Shown here: positions 28,704-36,764 of the stretch, piece after piece
Position numbering within the stretch: position 1 is the first letter of the stretch
Layout: the number at the start of each line of letters is the position of its first letter
From: Paracoccus sp. (in: a-proteobacteria)
GTDB taxonomy: Bacteria; Pseudomonadota; Alphaproteobacteria; Rhodobacterales; Rhodobacteraceae
DNA: 58,085 bases
Assembly (NCBI RefSeq): GCF_030604785.1
Contig: NZ_JAUVVF010000019.1
Coordinates: forward strand, 1-58,085
Direction: 5' to 3'
Program-made: the position numbers and the translations under genes
Notes under the pieces: generated by a model
Told to the model about the DNA's origin: nothing
What the model saw: only the letters and a program-made list of their open reading frames with translations
Databases searched by the model: none

Positions 28704-28841
28704 GTGGGGTCGTCCTTCGCAGTTCGGATGAAAACTGTGCCGCTTCTAGTCCAGCCCGAGGCGCGCCCGCAAGACGAACCCGAAACCGGTTGATACGTTA
28801 GCATCGGCAAGCCCGGCGAAACCGGGTCATGGGGGACAAGG

Positions 28842-30620
28842 ATGACCTATCCGCAACTGGTGCTGTTCACGCTGCTGGCGGTGATGATGGTGCTGATGTT
28901 CTGGGGCCGCTGGCGGTATGATCTGGTGGCCTTCGGCGGCCTGATGGCCGCGGTGCTGCTGGGCGTGGTCCCGGCCGAGCGCGCCTTCGACGGCTTCGGC
29001 AACCCCACCACGCTGATCGTGGCGCTGGTGCTGATCGCCACGGCCGGGCTGGTGCGCAGCGGAGCGGTGGCGCGGCTGACGCGGCTGATCGCGGGGCGCG
29101 AGCGGGGAACGACAGGGCACATCCTGACCTTCGGCATGGTGGGCGGCATCCTGTCGGGCTTCATGAACAACATCGCGGCGCTGGCCATGCTGATGCCGGT
29201 CGATCTGCAAGCCGCACGCAAGGCCAAGCGCGCGGCGGGGCTGACGCTGATGCCCCTGGCCTTTGCGACGATCCTGGGCGGGATGCTGACGCTGATCGGC
29301 ACACCGCCCAACCTGATCGTGTCCGGCTTTCGCGCGGATGTCCTGGGCGAGCCCTACCGGATGTTCGACTTCCTGCCGGTGGGAGGCGCGGTGGCGGCGG
29401 CGGGGATCGCCTTCATCGCGCTGATCGGCTGGCGGCTTCTGCCCGCGCGTCTGGCCGAGACGGGGCCGGGACAGGACGGGCCGCAGCGGCGCTATCTGGC
29501 CACGCTGGTCGTCACGCCGGCCAGTCTTGACGGCCGGCGCGTGCTGGCCGATGCGCGGGCCGAGGCGCTGAAGCAGGGCGTCCGCATCATCGCCATCCGG
29601 CGGCGCGGGCAGGACGTGCCGGGCAAGCTGGACGACCAGCAGATCGAGGATGGCGACGCGCTGGTCCTGCGCGCGGACCCCGCGGCGCTGGACGCGTTCC
29701 GCTCGACCCAGAACCTGGCCTTTCCGGACGGGCGCAGCGAGCCGCGCGCCCGCCCCGATGCCGAGGAACAGCATCTGGTCGAATGCCTCGTGCCTGCCGC
29801 CTCGGAACTGATCGGGCGCAGCGTGCAATCCTTCGGCGTGATGAACCGCCATGACAGCGTGCTGATCGGTCTGCGGCGCAGGGGTGTCGCGCTGCGCGAC
29901 GCGCTGCCACGCCAGGTGCTGGAATCGGGGGACATGGTGCTGATGCTGGTCCCCGACAGCCGGGCCGAGGAATTGCTGCAGGCGACCGGCCTTCTTCGCA
30001 TCGATGGCGGCATCCTGCCGGTGAACCGCGAACGCCACATGCGCCGGGCCATCGCGCTGTTCGCGCTGGCGGTGCTGGCGACCAGCCTTGGCTGGACCTC
30101 GATGCCGATCGCGCTTGGCTGCGTGATCGTGGCCTATGTCCTGTCGGGCGTGCTGTCGGTGAACGAGCTCTACAACCATGTGGACTGGCCGGTCATCGTG
30201 CTGCTGGGCGCGATGATCCCGCTTGGCCTGGCGCTGGACCAGACCGGGGGAACCGCGCTGATCTCCTCGGGGCTGGCGACGCTGACGCAGGGCTATCCGG
30301 CTTGGCTGGCGCTGATCCTGCTGATGGGGGCCACGATGATGCTGTCGGACGTGCTGAACAACAATGCGACGACGATCATCGCGGCACCGGTCAGCATCCG
30401 CTTGGCCGAGCAGCTTCAGGTCCAGCCCGATGCGTTCCTGATGGGGGTAGCGGTCGCGGCCTCCTGCGCGTTCCTGACGCCGATCGGGCACCAGAACAAC
30501 ACCGTGATCCTTGGGCCGGGAAACTACCGCTTTTCCGATTACTGGCGGATGGGCCTGCCGCTCGAGCTGATCGTGCTGGCCGTATCGGTGCCGCTGCTGC
30601 TGACCGTATGGCCGCTCTGA
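28842..30620 (+). CDS. SLC13-family permease with RCK_C (TrkA_C) domains, copy 1
   Basis: This 592-residue inner-membrane carrier belongs to the divalent anion:Na+ symporter group. The N-terminal half has helices such as LVAFGGLMAAVLLGVVPAER and the substrate loop FMNNIAALAMLMP, followed by TLIGTPPNLIV, the SNT-like sodium motif. Two RCK_C/TrkA_C domains lie in the middle cytoplasmic region (about residues 215-385). The second membrane half repeats the loop as LSDVLNNNATTIIAAPVSI and ends TPIGHQNNTVILGPGNYRF. The substrate (sulfate, dicarboxylate or other) cannot be told. A CCCGG-CGAAA-CCGGG hairpin lies 16 bases before the start. Confidence 0.85.
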   Translation: MTYPQLVLFTLLAVMMVLMFWGRWRYDLVAFGGLMAAVLLGVVPAERAFDGFGNPTTLIVALVLIATAGLVRSGAVARLTRLIAGRERGTTGHILTFGMVGGILSGFMNNIAALAMLMPVDLQAARKAKRAAGLTLMPLAFATILGGMLTLIGTPPNLIVSGFRADVLGEPYRMFDFLPVGGAVAAAGIAFIALIGWRLLPARLAETGPGQDGPQRRYLATLVVTPASLDGRRVLADARAEALKQGVRIIAIRRRGQDVPGKLDDQQIEDGDALVLRADPAALDAFRSTQNLAFPDGRSEPRARPDAEEQHLVECLVPAASELIGRSVQSFGVMNRHDSVLIGLRRRGVALRDALPRQVLESGDMVLMLVPDSRAEELLQATGLLRIDGGILPVNRERHMRRAIALFALAVLATSLGWTSMPIALGCVIVAYVLSGVLSVNELYNHVDWPVIVLLGAMIPLGLALDQTGGTALISSGLATLTQGYPAWLALILLMGATMMLSDVLNNNATTIIAAPVSIRLAEQLQVQPDAFLMGVAVAASCAFLTPIGHQNNTVILGPGNYRFSDYWRMGLPLELIVLAVSVPLLLTVWPL

Positions 30621-30626
30621 GGGCCG

Positions 30627-30658
30627 AAACGCAAAACGCGGCCCGGAACCGGACCGCG
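30627..30658 (-). terminator. Intrinsic terminator of the DUF1127 gene
   Basis: CGCGGCCCGG (30637-30646) and CCGGACCGCG (30649-30658) form a ten-pair stem with one G-U pair on the minus strand. It is followed there by TTTTGCGTTT. It begins 27 bases after the stop of the minus-strand DUF1127 gene. The + strand side has no T run, so it mainly serves the minus strand. Confidence 0.65.
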
Positions 30659-30684
30659 GATGCGTGCTGGCGGATGCTGCGCGA

Positions 30685-30909
30685 TCAGAGCGCGGCGGTG
30701 CCGCCCAGGATGCGGCGGATCTCGCCGTCGCGGGTCAGGCCCTTGGCGGCCAGTTCCTCGTCAGAGACCTCGCTGAGACGGCTCAGCGCGCGCATCTGCG
30801 GGCTGGCTTCGGCCAGCATGACCATGAAGCGGCCGACAGCGCGAAGCGGCGCCAGAAGAACCGAGGCCGAGAAACCCTGCCCGCGGGCATTGGTGGTGAT
30901 GGTTGCCAT
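30685..30909 (-). CDS. Small DUF1127 protein
   Basis: The 74-residue protein carries the DUF1127 (YjiS-like) motif at its C-terminus: LSRLSEVSDEELAAKGLTRD. The N-terminus is a short Ala/Leu-rich helix (SVLLAPLRAVGRFMVMLAEA). In Rhodobacter sphaeroides one DUF1127 protein, CcaF1, binds RNA and affects small-RNA maturation; others in alphaproteobacteria affect phosphate and carbon metabolism. AAGGAG precedes the ATG at a good distance. Its promoter region contains two inverted repeats, and its own terminator follows, so it is a single-gene unit. Confidence 0.85.
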   Translation of the reverse strand: MATITTNARGQGFSASVLLAPLRAVGRFMVMLAEASPQMRALSRLSEVSDEELAAKGLTRDGEIRRILGGTAAL

Positions 30910-30946
30910 TTCGGAAACTCCTTGCAGGTGACAAGCCGTTTCCTCC

Positions 30947-30973
30947 CCTGCGACCTAGATCGTGCGTCGCAGG
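30947..30973. promoter_or_regulatory. Inverted repeat overlapping the DUF1127 -10 region
   Basis: CCTGCGAC (30947-30954) and GTCGCAGG (30966-30973) are perfect eight-base arms around an 11-base centre. The centre contains GATCTA (minus strand), the likely -10. It could be an operator or, in the transcript, a 5' hairpin. Confidence 0.45.
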
Positions 30974-30984
30974 TGGAATCACAA
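30956..30984 (-). promoter_or_regulatory. Putative promoter of the DUF1127 gene
   Basis: On the minus strand TTGTGA (30979-30984) and GATCTA (30956-30961) are 17 bases apart. The leader would be about 40 bases with AAGGAG before the ATG. The match is moderate. Confidence 0.4.
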
Positions 30985-30993
30985 CCGCCGATG

Positions 30994-31004
30994 CTGCATG
31001 GCAG
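30994..31004. promoter_or_regulatory. Putative PhaR-type operator upstream of the DUF1127 gene
   Basis: CTGC-ATG-GCAG is a perfect match to CTGC-N3-GCAG, the site described for the polyhydroxybutyrate regulator PhaR in Rhodobacter. It lies within the larger palindrome ATGCTGC-ATG-GCAGCAT (30991-31007) and is placed ten bases upstream of the proposed -35. Confidence 0.5.
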
Positions 31005-31026
31005 CATTGACCGAAATGCAAGCCGA

Positions 31027-32811
31027 TCAGGGCGTCAGCGGCCAGATGACAGGGATCAGCACCGCCGCGACCACCGCCATGATCAGGTTCAGCGGCACGC
31101 CCACGCGCAGGAAGTCGGCAAAGCGGTAGCCGCCCGGGCCATAGACCAGCGTGTTCGTCTGATAGCCGATCGGGGTGGCGAAACTGGCCGAAGCGCCCAG
31201 CATCACCGCCACGACCAGCGGTCGCGGATCAAGGCCGAGCGTATGGCCAAGCGTGATCGCCAGCGGCGTCAGGATCACCGCGACGGCGTTGTTCGTCACC
31301 GTCTCGGTCAGGATCGAGGCCAGCAGATAGACCGCCAGCACAAGCGCCCAGGGCGGCAGAGTCTGCAGCCAGGGCGCGACGCCCTCGACGATCAGCGTGA
31401 CGGCGCCGCTGTTCTCCAGCCCCGCCCCCACGGCCAGCATGGCAAAGATCAGCGCCATCAGACGGCCATCGACGAAGGACAGGGCCTCGTCGGCATCGAT
31501 GCAGCGCGTGCCCAGCACGACCCCCACCCCGATGAAGGCCAGAAGCAGGATCGGCGCGACCTCAAGCGCCGAAAGCAGCACCACACCCAGCAGCACCGCC
31601 ACCACGATGGGCGCGTGCTTGCGGCGATAGGCCCGGTCCGAGGGCGCGTTCACCTCGACCATGTCCATGTCGGCGGCCAGGCGCTGGATGTCGGCGGGCG
31701 CCCCCTCCAGCAGCAGCGTGTCGCCCACGCGCACGACCAGATCGTCAAGCTGGCGGCCGATATTCTGGTTCTTGCGATGCGCGGCCAGCACATAGACGCC
31801 GTAGCGGCGGCGCAGGCGCATCGAGCCGAGGCTGCGTCCGACCATCCGGCAGCCCGGCGTGATCAGCACCTCCACCGTCGAGGTCTGGACCGAGCTGAGC
31901 TTATCCACCATGCGCAACTCCTTGTGCGCCTGAAGGCCCAGAACCTCGGACATGGGGGTGCGCAGGACGACGCGGTCGCCCTCTTCCAGCCGGACGCCCG
32001 CCAGGTCGCGCCTGAGCGAGGCGTCGCCGCGCAGAACGTCGATCACCCGGGCGCTGTCGCGGCTGAAGATGTCCACCTCGTCGATCCCCTTGCCGATCAG
32101 GCTGGACCCTTCAGGAATGGCGACCTCGGTGAAGAACTTCATCTTGCTGCGGCCCGACAGAAGCTGCGACATGGAATCGCGGTCGGGCAGCAGGCGGGGC
32201 GCGAAGATCATCAGGTAGAGCACGCCCACGATGGCCATGGGCAGCCCGACCCACGTGATCTCGAAGATCGAGAAATGCTGCATCCCCTGCGCGCGCGCCA
32301 CGCCGTCCACCAGCAGGTTCGTCGAGGTGCCGATCAGCGTCATCGTGCCGCCGAGGATCGACAGATAGGACAGCGGGATCAGCAGCTTCGAGGGCGATTT
32401 GCCCATTTCCTTGGCAAGCTGCATGAAGATCGGCATCATCACGACGACCAGCGGCGTGTTGTTCACGAAGGCCGACATCAGGCAGACCACGCACGAGACC
32501 AGCGCCAGCGTCATGACGGGATGATCGCCCGCATGGGCGGCGGCACGCTGGCCGATCCAGTCCAGCGCGCCGGTCCGGACCAGCCCGCCCACGATGATGA
32601 ACATAAAGGCAATGGTCCAAGGCGCGGAATTCGACAGGACTCCGGCGATCTGAGAGGGTTGCAGGATGCCCAGACCCAGCAGCACGACAGCGCCGATGAT
32701 GGCGGTGACTTCGGGCGGATAGGTTTCCCGGATGAAGAGGACGAGCATCGCGATGATGATGGCGATGGTCAGCAGCGCACCGGAGGTTCCGGCCAATTCA
32801 AATCCGAACAT
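31027..32811 (-). CDS. SLC13-family permease with RCK_C (TrkA_C) domains, copy 2
   Basis: The 594-residue protein has the same plan as the carrier at 28842. The N-terminal membrane half has FVNNTPLVVVMMPIF and TLIGTSTNLLV. Two RCK_C domains follow (about residues 205-380, for example GKGIDEVDIFSRDSARVIDV). The second membrane half has TETVTNNAVAVILTPLAI and TPIGYQTNTLVYGPGGYRF. The two are diverged paralogues rather than a recent duplication. The ATG at 32811 has no strong ribosome-binding site. The substrate is unknown. Confidence 0.85.
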   Translation of the reverse strand: MFGFELAGTSGALLTIAIIIAMLVLFIRETYPPEVTAIIGAVVLLGLGILQPSQIAGVLSNSAPWTIAFMFIIVGGLVRTGALDWIGQRAAAHAGDHPVMTLALVSCVVCLMSAFVNNTPLVVVMMPIFMQLAKEMGKSPSKLLIPLSYLSILGGTMTLIGTSTNLLVDGVARAQGMQHFSIFEITWVGLPMAIVGVLYLMIFAPRLLPDRDSMSQLLSGRSKMKFFTEVAIPEGSSLIGKGIDEVDIFSRDSARVIDVLRGDASLRRDLAGVRLEEGDRVVLRTPMSEVLGLQAHKELRMVDKLSSVQTSTVEVLITPGCRMVGRSLGSMRLRRRYGVYVLAAHRKNQNIGRQLDDLVVRVGDTLLLEGAPADIQRLAADMDMVEVNAPSDRAYRRKHAPIVVAVLLGVVLLSALEVAPILLLAFIGVGVVLGTRCIDADEALSFVDGRLMALIFAMLAVGAGLENSGAVTLIVEGVAPWLQTLPPWALVLAVYLLASILTETVTNNAVAVILTPLAITLGHTLGLDPRPLVVAVMLGASASFATPIGYQTNTLVYGPGGYRFADFLRVGVPLNLIMAVVAAVLIPVIWPLTP

Positions 32812-32916
32812 TCACAACCCGTTCTTGCGGACGCGGCGCAGGGGCCGGCCCATTCGGCGGCATCCTGCGCCAAGTGACCGGCCTGCCGCAAGCACAGTTA
32901 TCGCAGGCGCAAGTCT

Positions 32917-33732
32917 TTATGCCGGCAGGCTGGGGGCAAGGCGCCCGCCCTCGCGGATTGGCAGGATGCTGCGGGCCGGGCCGCCGCGATCATCGGTCTC
33001 GACCAGCAGGCCCGACAGGGTGGCCTCGCCCTCGGCCGGGGTGAAGCGGTCGCGCGCCATGCCGGTGATGAAGCGGCGCAGCGGCTCGGCCTTGTCCATG
33101 CCGATGACGCTGTCGTAATCACCGCACATGCCCGCATCGGACAGATAGGCCGTGCCGCGCGGCAGGATCTGCGCGTCGGCGGTGGGCACATGGGTATGGG
33201 TGCCGACCACGATGCTGGCGCGGCCGTCGCAGAAATGGCCGACGGCCATCTTCTCGCTGGTGGCCTCGGCATGGATGTCGACCAGCGCCGCCTGCACCAT
33301 CCCGCCCGGCGGGTGGGCGCGCAGCACCCCGTCCAGCGCCGAGAACGGATCGTCATAGGGCCGCGACATGAAGACCTGTCCAAGCGCCTGCACGATCAGC
33401 GCCTTGCGCCCGCGCGCATCGCTGATGATCGTATGGCCGCGTCCCGGCGCCTCGCGCGCCAGGTTCAGGGGCCGCACGATGCGCGGCTCGCGGTCGATGA
33501 AGGCAATCATGTCCTTCTGGTCGAAGGCGTGATCCCCAAGCGTCAGGCAGTCGGCACCCGATTCCAGCAGAAGTTGCGCGTGACCGGCCGTCACGCCGCG
33601 CCCGCCGCTGGCATTCTCGGCATTCACCACCACCAGATCGGCCTTCAGCCGCGCCCGCAGACCGGCCAGCCGATCGGTGATCGCCCGGCGGCCGGACCGG
33701 CCCATCACATCGCCAAGAAAGAGAATACGCAT
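32917..33732 (-). CDS. YmdB-like metallophosphoesterase (TIGR00282 type)
   Basis: This 271-residue cytoplasmic enzyme resembles YmdB of Bacillus, which hydrolyses 2',3'-cyclic nucleotides and affects RNA turnover. Metal ligands are visible in ILFLGDVMGRSGRRAI, VVNAENASGGRG, ALVDIHAEATSEK and VVGTHTHVPTADAQILPRG. The third motif is LTLGDHAFDQ, with Asp where the family usually has Asn (GNH). The catalytic set otherwise appears whole. It has 43 bases to the DUF3572 gene upstream in the same direction. Confidence 0.88.
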   Translation of the reverse strand: MRILFLGDVMGRSGRRAITDRLAGLRARLKADLVVVNAENASGGRGVTAGHAQLLLESGADCLTLGDHAFDQKDMIAFIDREPRIVRPLNLAREAPGRGHTIISDARGRKALIVQALGQVFMSRPYDDPFSALDGVLRAHPPGGMVQAALVDIHAEATSEKMAVGHFCDGRASIVVGTHTHVPTADAQILPRGTAYLSDAGMCGDYDSVIGMDKAEPLRRFITGMARDRFTPAEGEATLSGLLVETDDRGGPARSILPIREGGRLAPSLPA

Positions 33733-33775
33733 CCCGCCCTGCTAAGCCAAAGAGCGCGTCGCCTCAAGGCTGCTT

Positions 33776-34066
33776 CTAGTCCGCCGTCCAGCCATGGCTT
33801 CCGGGGCCGGACAGGCAGATCTGAGCCTCCATGATGTGCTGGGGGGTCAGTCCCGCGCTTTGGGCGACGTCCAGAAGGCGCGCATCCTCCTCGGCGAGGA
33901 AATCAAGAAGCGCAAGCTGCGCCGACCCGTCCCGCGCCATCGCCCGCAGATCGCCCGGCTGCAGCCCGCTGGAGGCGAGGAAGGCCGAGAGGATCTCGGG
34001 GCGCTCGGTGATGTGCAGCAGCAGCGCGGTCGCCCTCTCGCGGGCCTGGGATGCAGAAATCGCCAT
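33776..34066 (-). CDS. DUF3572 protein
   Basis: The 96-residue protein is a small, acidic, helical DUF3572 member: ALLLHITERPEILSAFLASSG, LRAMARDG, LLDFLAEEDARLLDVAQSAGL, then PQHIMEAQICLSGPGSHGW. It has no signal peptide or membrane segment and its function is unknown. The ATG at 34066 matches the family start; the longer frame to 34234 would be antisense to the PleD-like gene. In alphaproteobacteria it typically sits divergent from a pleD-type gene, as here. Confidence 0.82.
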   Translation of the reverse strand: MAISASQARERATALLLHITERPEILSAFLASSGLQPGDLRAMARDGSAQLALLDFLAEEDARLLDVAQSAGLTPQHIMEAQICLSGPGSHGWTAD

Positions 34067-34178
34067 GATCTTTCCAATTTTTCGTGAGGCCGCCGGCAAG
34101 GCGTCCGTCCGGAAACACTTTGTTAAGGATTTCGCCGGAAAATGACAGTCACAAGCCATGCCGGGCGAGGCCAACAGG

Positions 34179-35570
34179 ATGACCGCACGAATTCTGGTCG
34201 CAGACGGAGTCGCGACGACACGCATCACCCTCAAGGTGCGGCTGTCGGCGGCCTGCTATGACGTGATCACGGCCACCGCGATCGACCAGATCGCGGGGCT
34301 TGTCGACGAGATGCGCCCCGATCTGGTGATTTTGGGCAACGGCTTCCCCGAGGGCGAGGCGCTGCATCTGTGCGAGACGCTGTCGGTCACGGGGCCCCGC
34401 GGCCCGGTTCCGGTCCTGATGCTGGTGCCGACCCAGACGCGACTGGCCGCGCTGCAGGCGGGCGCCGCCGCCGCGCTGGATCCCGAGATCAACGACCAGA
34501 TGCTGCTGGCGCGCGTGCGCGGCCTTCTGCGCGACAGCGAACCCGCCCTGCCGGTCGGCCTCGGGATGAGCGAGGGCGCCGCGCCCTTCGACGGCCCGCA
34601 CCTGCCGCGCATCGCGCTTGTCACCGACAATCCTTCGCGCTCGCAGCGCTGGCGGCAATTGCTCTCCGACCGGATCGAGGCGCGATTCGACATCCGCAAT
34701 CCCGAAGAGGCCCTGTCCGGCGTCCGTCAGGGGCGTCCGGCGGATCTGTATCTGATCTGCGCCGATCTGGAACAGCGCGGCGACGGGCTGCAATTGCTGT
34801 CGGAACTGCGCTCGCGCCAAGGATCGCGCAATGCGGGCTTTGTGATCGCCATCGCCCCCGACCGGGGCGAGATGGCGGCGATCGCGCTGGATCTGGGGGC
34901 GGGCGACGTGCTGCCCGACACGCTGGCCGGCCCGGACGAGATCGATGCCGCCGCCATGGCGCTGCGCATGCAGCTTGCGCGCAAATCGCGCGGAGACCGC
35001 CAGCGCGCCGAGGTGCGCCGCCACATGGTCTGGGCGATGACCGATCCCCTGACGGGCCTCTACAACCGCCGCTACGCCCTGCCCCGCCTGTCCGAGATCG
35101 CGCGCGACGCGATCATCGGCGATCATCCCTTTTCGGTTCTGGCGATGGATCTGGATCATTTCAAGTCGATCAACGATCGCTTCGGCCATGCGGCGGGCGA
35201 TGCCGTGCTGACGGCGGTGGCGCAGCGCATCAATCGCGCCCTCGGCGGCGAGGGGATGGCCGCGCGCATGGGCGGAGAGGAGTTTCTGGCCGTTCTCTGC
35301 CCCTGCAACGGCGCGACCGCCGAGACGATGGCCGAGCGGCTGCGGCTGGACATGCAGGACACGCCGATCCCCCTGCCCAGCCTGTCGGGCGGCGGGCAGA
35401 CGCGGGTGACGGTCTCGGTCGGGGTGGTGACGGCGATGCCCTGCGACCGCAGCGCCTGGCCCGAGCAGCTTGCCCGCGAGACGCTGGAACGGGCCGACCG
35501 CGCGCTGATGGCCGCCAAGGCAGGCGGGCGCAACCGGATCGTCGTCTTCGAACCCGCCCGCGCCGCCTGA
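34179..35570 (+). CDS. PleD-like diguanylate cyclase with degenerate receiver domains
   Basis: The 463-residue protein has the PleD plan: two receiver domains (about residues 1-125 and 145-270) and a GGDEF domain that makes cyclic di-GMP. The cyclase site is intact (ARMGGEEFLAVL, with FSVLAMDLDHFKSINDRFGH upstream). The first receiver begins ILVADGVATTR in place of the usual ILVVDD. It has VILGNGF where LLDVMMP with the phosphoacceptor Asp should be. The allosteric RxxD inhibition motif upstream of GGEEF is also missing (GGEG at that place). I start at 34179 (GAGG upstream); an in-frame ATG at 34158 is possible. In Caulobacter PleD controls the motile-to-sessile change. Confidence 0.85.
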   Translation: MTARILVADGVATTRITLKVRLSAACYDVITATAIDQIAGLVDEMRPDLVILGNGFPEGEALHLCETLSVTGPRGPVPVLMLVPTQTRLAALQAGAAAALDPEINDQMLLARVRGLLRDSEPALPVGLGMSEGAAPFDGPHLPRIALVTDNPSRSQRWRQLLSDRIEARFDIRNPEEALSGVRQGRPADLYLICADLEQRGDGLQLLSELRSRQGSRNAGFVIAIAPDRGEMAAIALDLGAGDVLPDTLAGPDEIDAAAMALRMQLARKSRGDRQRAEVRRHMVWAMTDPLTGLYNRRYALPRLSEIARDAIIGDHPFSVLAMDLDHFKSINDRFGHAAGDAVLTAVAQRINRALGGEGMAARMGGEEFLAVLCPCNGATAETMAERLRLDMQDTPIPLPSLSGGGQTRVTVSVGVVTAMPCDRSAWPEQLARETLERADRALMAAKAGGRNRIVVFEPARAA

Positions 35571-35649
35571 GGGGCTGCGACATGACGGGGCTGACATCGC
35601 CGCCACGCAGCGCCTAACCTTCGCGCCATGACATCAGGGGACGCATCGA

Positions 35650-36084
35650 ATGGCTGACCGGGCTGCACAGGGAATGACGATGGCCGCACAGGGGGCGGCC
35701 GAGGGCGACCGCCCGACCGGGCTTGCGATGCGTCGCGGCGCGTTTGGCCGCTGCCCGGCCTGCGGCGAGGGGCGGCTGTTCAGCGCCTTCCTGAAGGTCG
35801 CGGACCATTGCCCGTCCTGCAACGAGGCGCTGCACCATCAGCGCGCCGATGACGGCCCGGCCTATCTGACCATCCTGATCGTCTCGCATATCGGGGCGCC
35901 GATCCTGCTGGCGTCCTACATGGCGTGGCGGCCGAGCGCGATGACGATGATCCTGGCCTTCGGCGCGGGCGCGATCATCCTGTCGCTGGCCATGCTGCCG
36001 CTGATCAAGGGCGGCATGGTTGGTCTGCAATGGGCGCGCCGGATGCACGGGTTCGGCGCCGAACCCGGCCGCGCCGTCCCATGA
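35650..36084 (+). CDS. DUF983 membrane protein
   Basis: The 144-residue protein starts with a zinc-ribbon-like segment (GRCPACGEGRLF and DHCPSCNEAL, two CxxC pairs). Two membrane helices follow: YLTILIVSHIGAPILLASYM and MILAFGAGAIILSLAMLPLI. This is the DUF983 pattern; in some alphaproteobacteria such genes lie near cytochrome oxidase assembly genes, but the function is not known. AGGGGA precedes the ATG. It overlaps the Nudix gene by ATGA. Confidence 0.88.
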   Translation: MADRAAQGMTMAAQGAAEGDRPTGLAMRRGAFGRCPACGEGRLFSAFLKVADHCPSCNEALHHQRADDGPAYLTILIVSHIGAPILLASYMAWRPSAMTMILAFGAGAIILSLAMLPLIKGGMVGLQWARRMHGFGAEPGRAVP

Positions 36085-36764
36085 CCGAGGCCGATCCCCC
36101 GATCCGCGATGCGGCCAGCATCATGGTCCTGCGGCGCGGCCCCCAAGGCGCGCATGTGCTGATGGGGATGCGCGGCAGGGCCGCCGTCTTCATGCCGTCG
36201 AAATTCGTCTTTCCCGGCGGCGCGGTGGACCAAGCCGACGAGGCGATCCCCTTGGCCCGCCCGCTGCCCCAGGCGCATCGCGCGCGCCTGATGGCCGAAC
36301 CCCGCGTGGGGACACCTGCACCGGACGCCATCGCCGCCGCCGCCCTGCGCGAACTGGCCGAAGAAACGGGGCTGCTGATCGGACGACCGGGCAGCGGCGG
36401 CCCCGCAGGGTTTGCCGAGGCGGGTCTGGTGCCGGATGCGGGCGCCCTGACCTATCTCTTCCGCGCGATCACGCCGCCCGGCCGGCCGCGCCGCTTCGAC
36501 GCGCATTTCTTCGTGGCCGACGCCGCCGACATCGCGGGCGATCCCGACGATTTCAGCGCCGCCTGCGACGAGCTTTCGCATCTGCACTGGGTCGCCCTGG
36601 CCGAAGCCCGGTCGCTGGACCTGCCCTTCATCACCGAGGTCGTTCTGGCGGAACTGGCCGAACTGGCCGGTCGGGCGCGGTGGGACGAGCCCCTGCCCCT
36701 GCCCGCCAGCGTTCCGTTCTTCGACAATCGCGGCCACGCGCCGCGCTTTGTCCAGATCGCCTGA
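36081..36764 (+). CDS. Nudix hydrolase
   Basis: The 227-residue protein has a Nudix box split by an insert: FPGGAVDQADEAIPL, a loop of about 40 residues, then ALRELAEETGLLI with the metal-binding Glu pair. The long insert and the FMPSKFVFPGG opening resemble the NUDT19/CoA-type subgroup, so acyl-CoA or a CoA derivative is a possible substrate. That is only a suggestion. It is coupled to DUF983. Its stop abuts the stop of the convergent enoyl-CoA hydratase gene with no base between. Confidence 0.88.
   Translation: MTEADPPIRDAASIMVLRRGPQGAHVLMGMRGRAAVFMPSKFVFPGGAVDQADEAIPLARPLPQAHRARLMAEPRVGTPAPDAIAAAALRELAEETGLLIGRPGSGGPAGFAEAGLVPDAGALTYLFRAITPPGRPRRFDAHFFVADAADIAGDPDDFSAACDELSHLHWVALAEARSLDLPFITEVVLAELAELAGRARWDEPLPLPASVPFFDNRGHAPRFVQIA

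Noticed and set aside
34118..34135. TTAA in TTTGTTAAGG upstream of the PleD-like gene as a CtrA site
   Set aside because: Only one half-site is present; the second TTAA at seven bases is missing.
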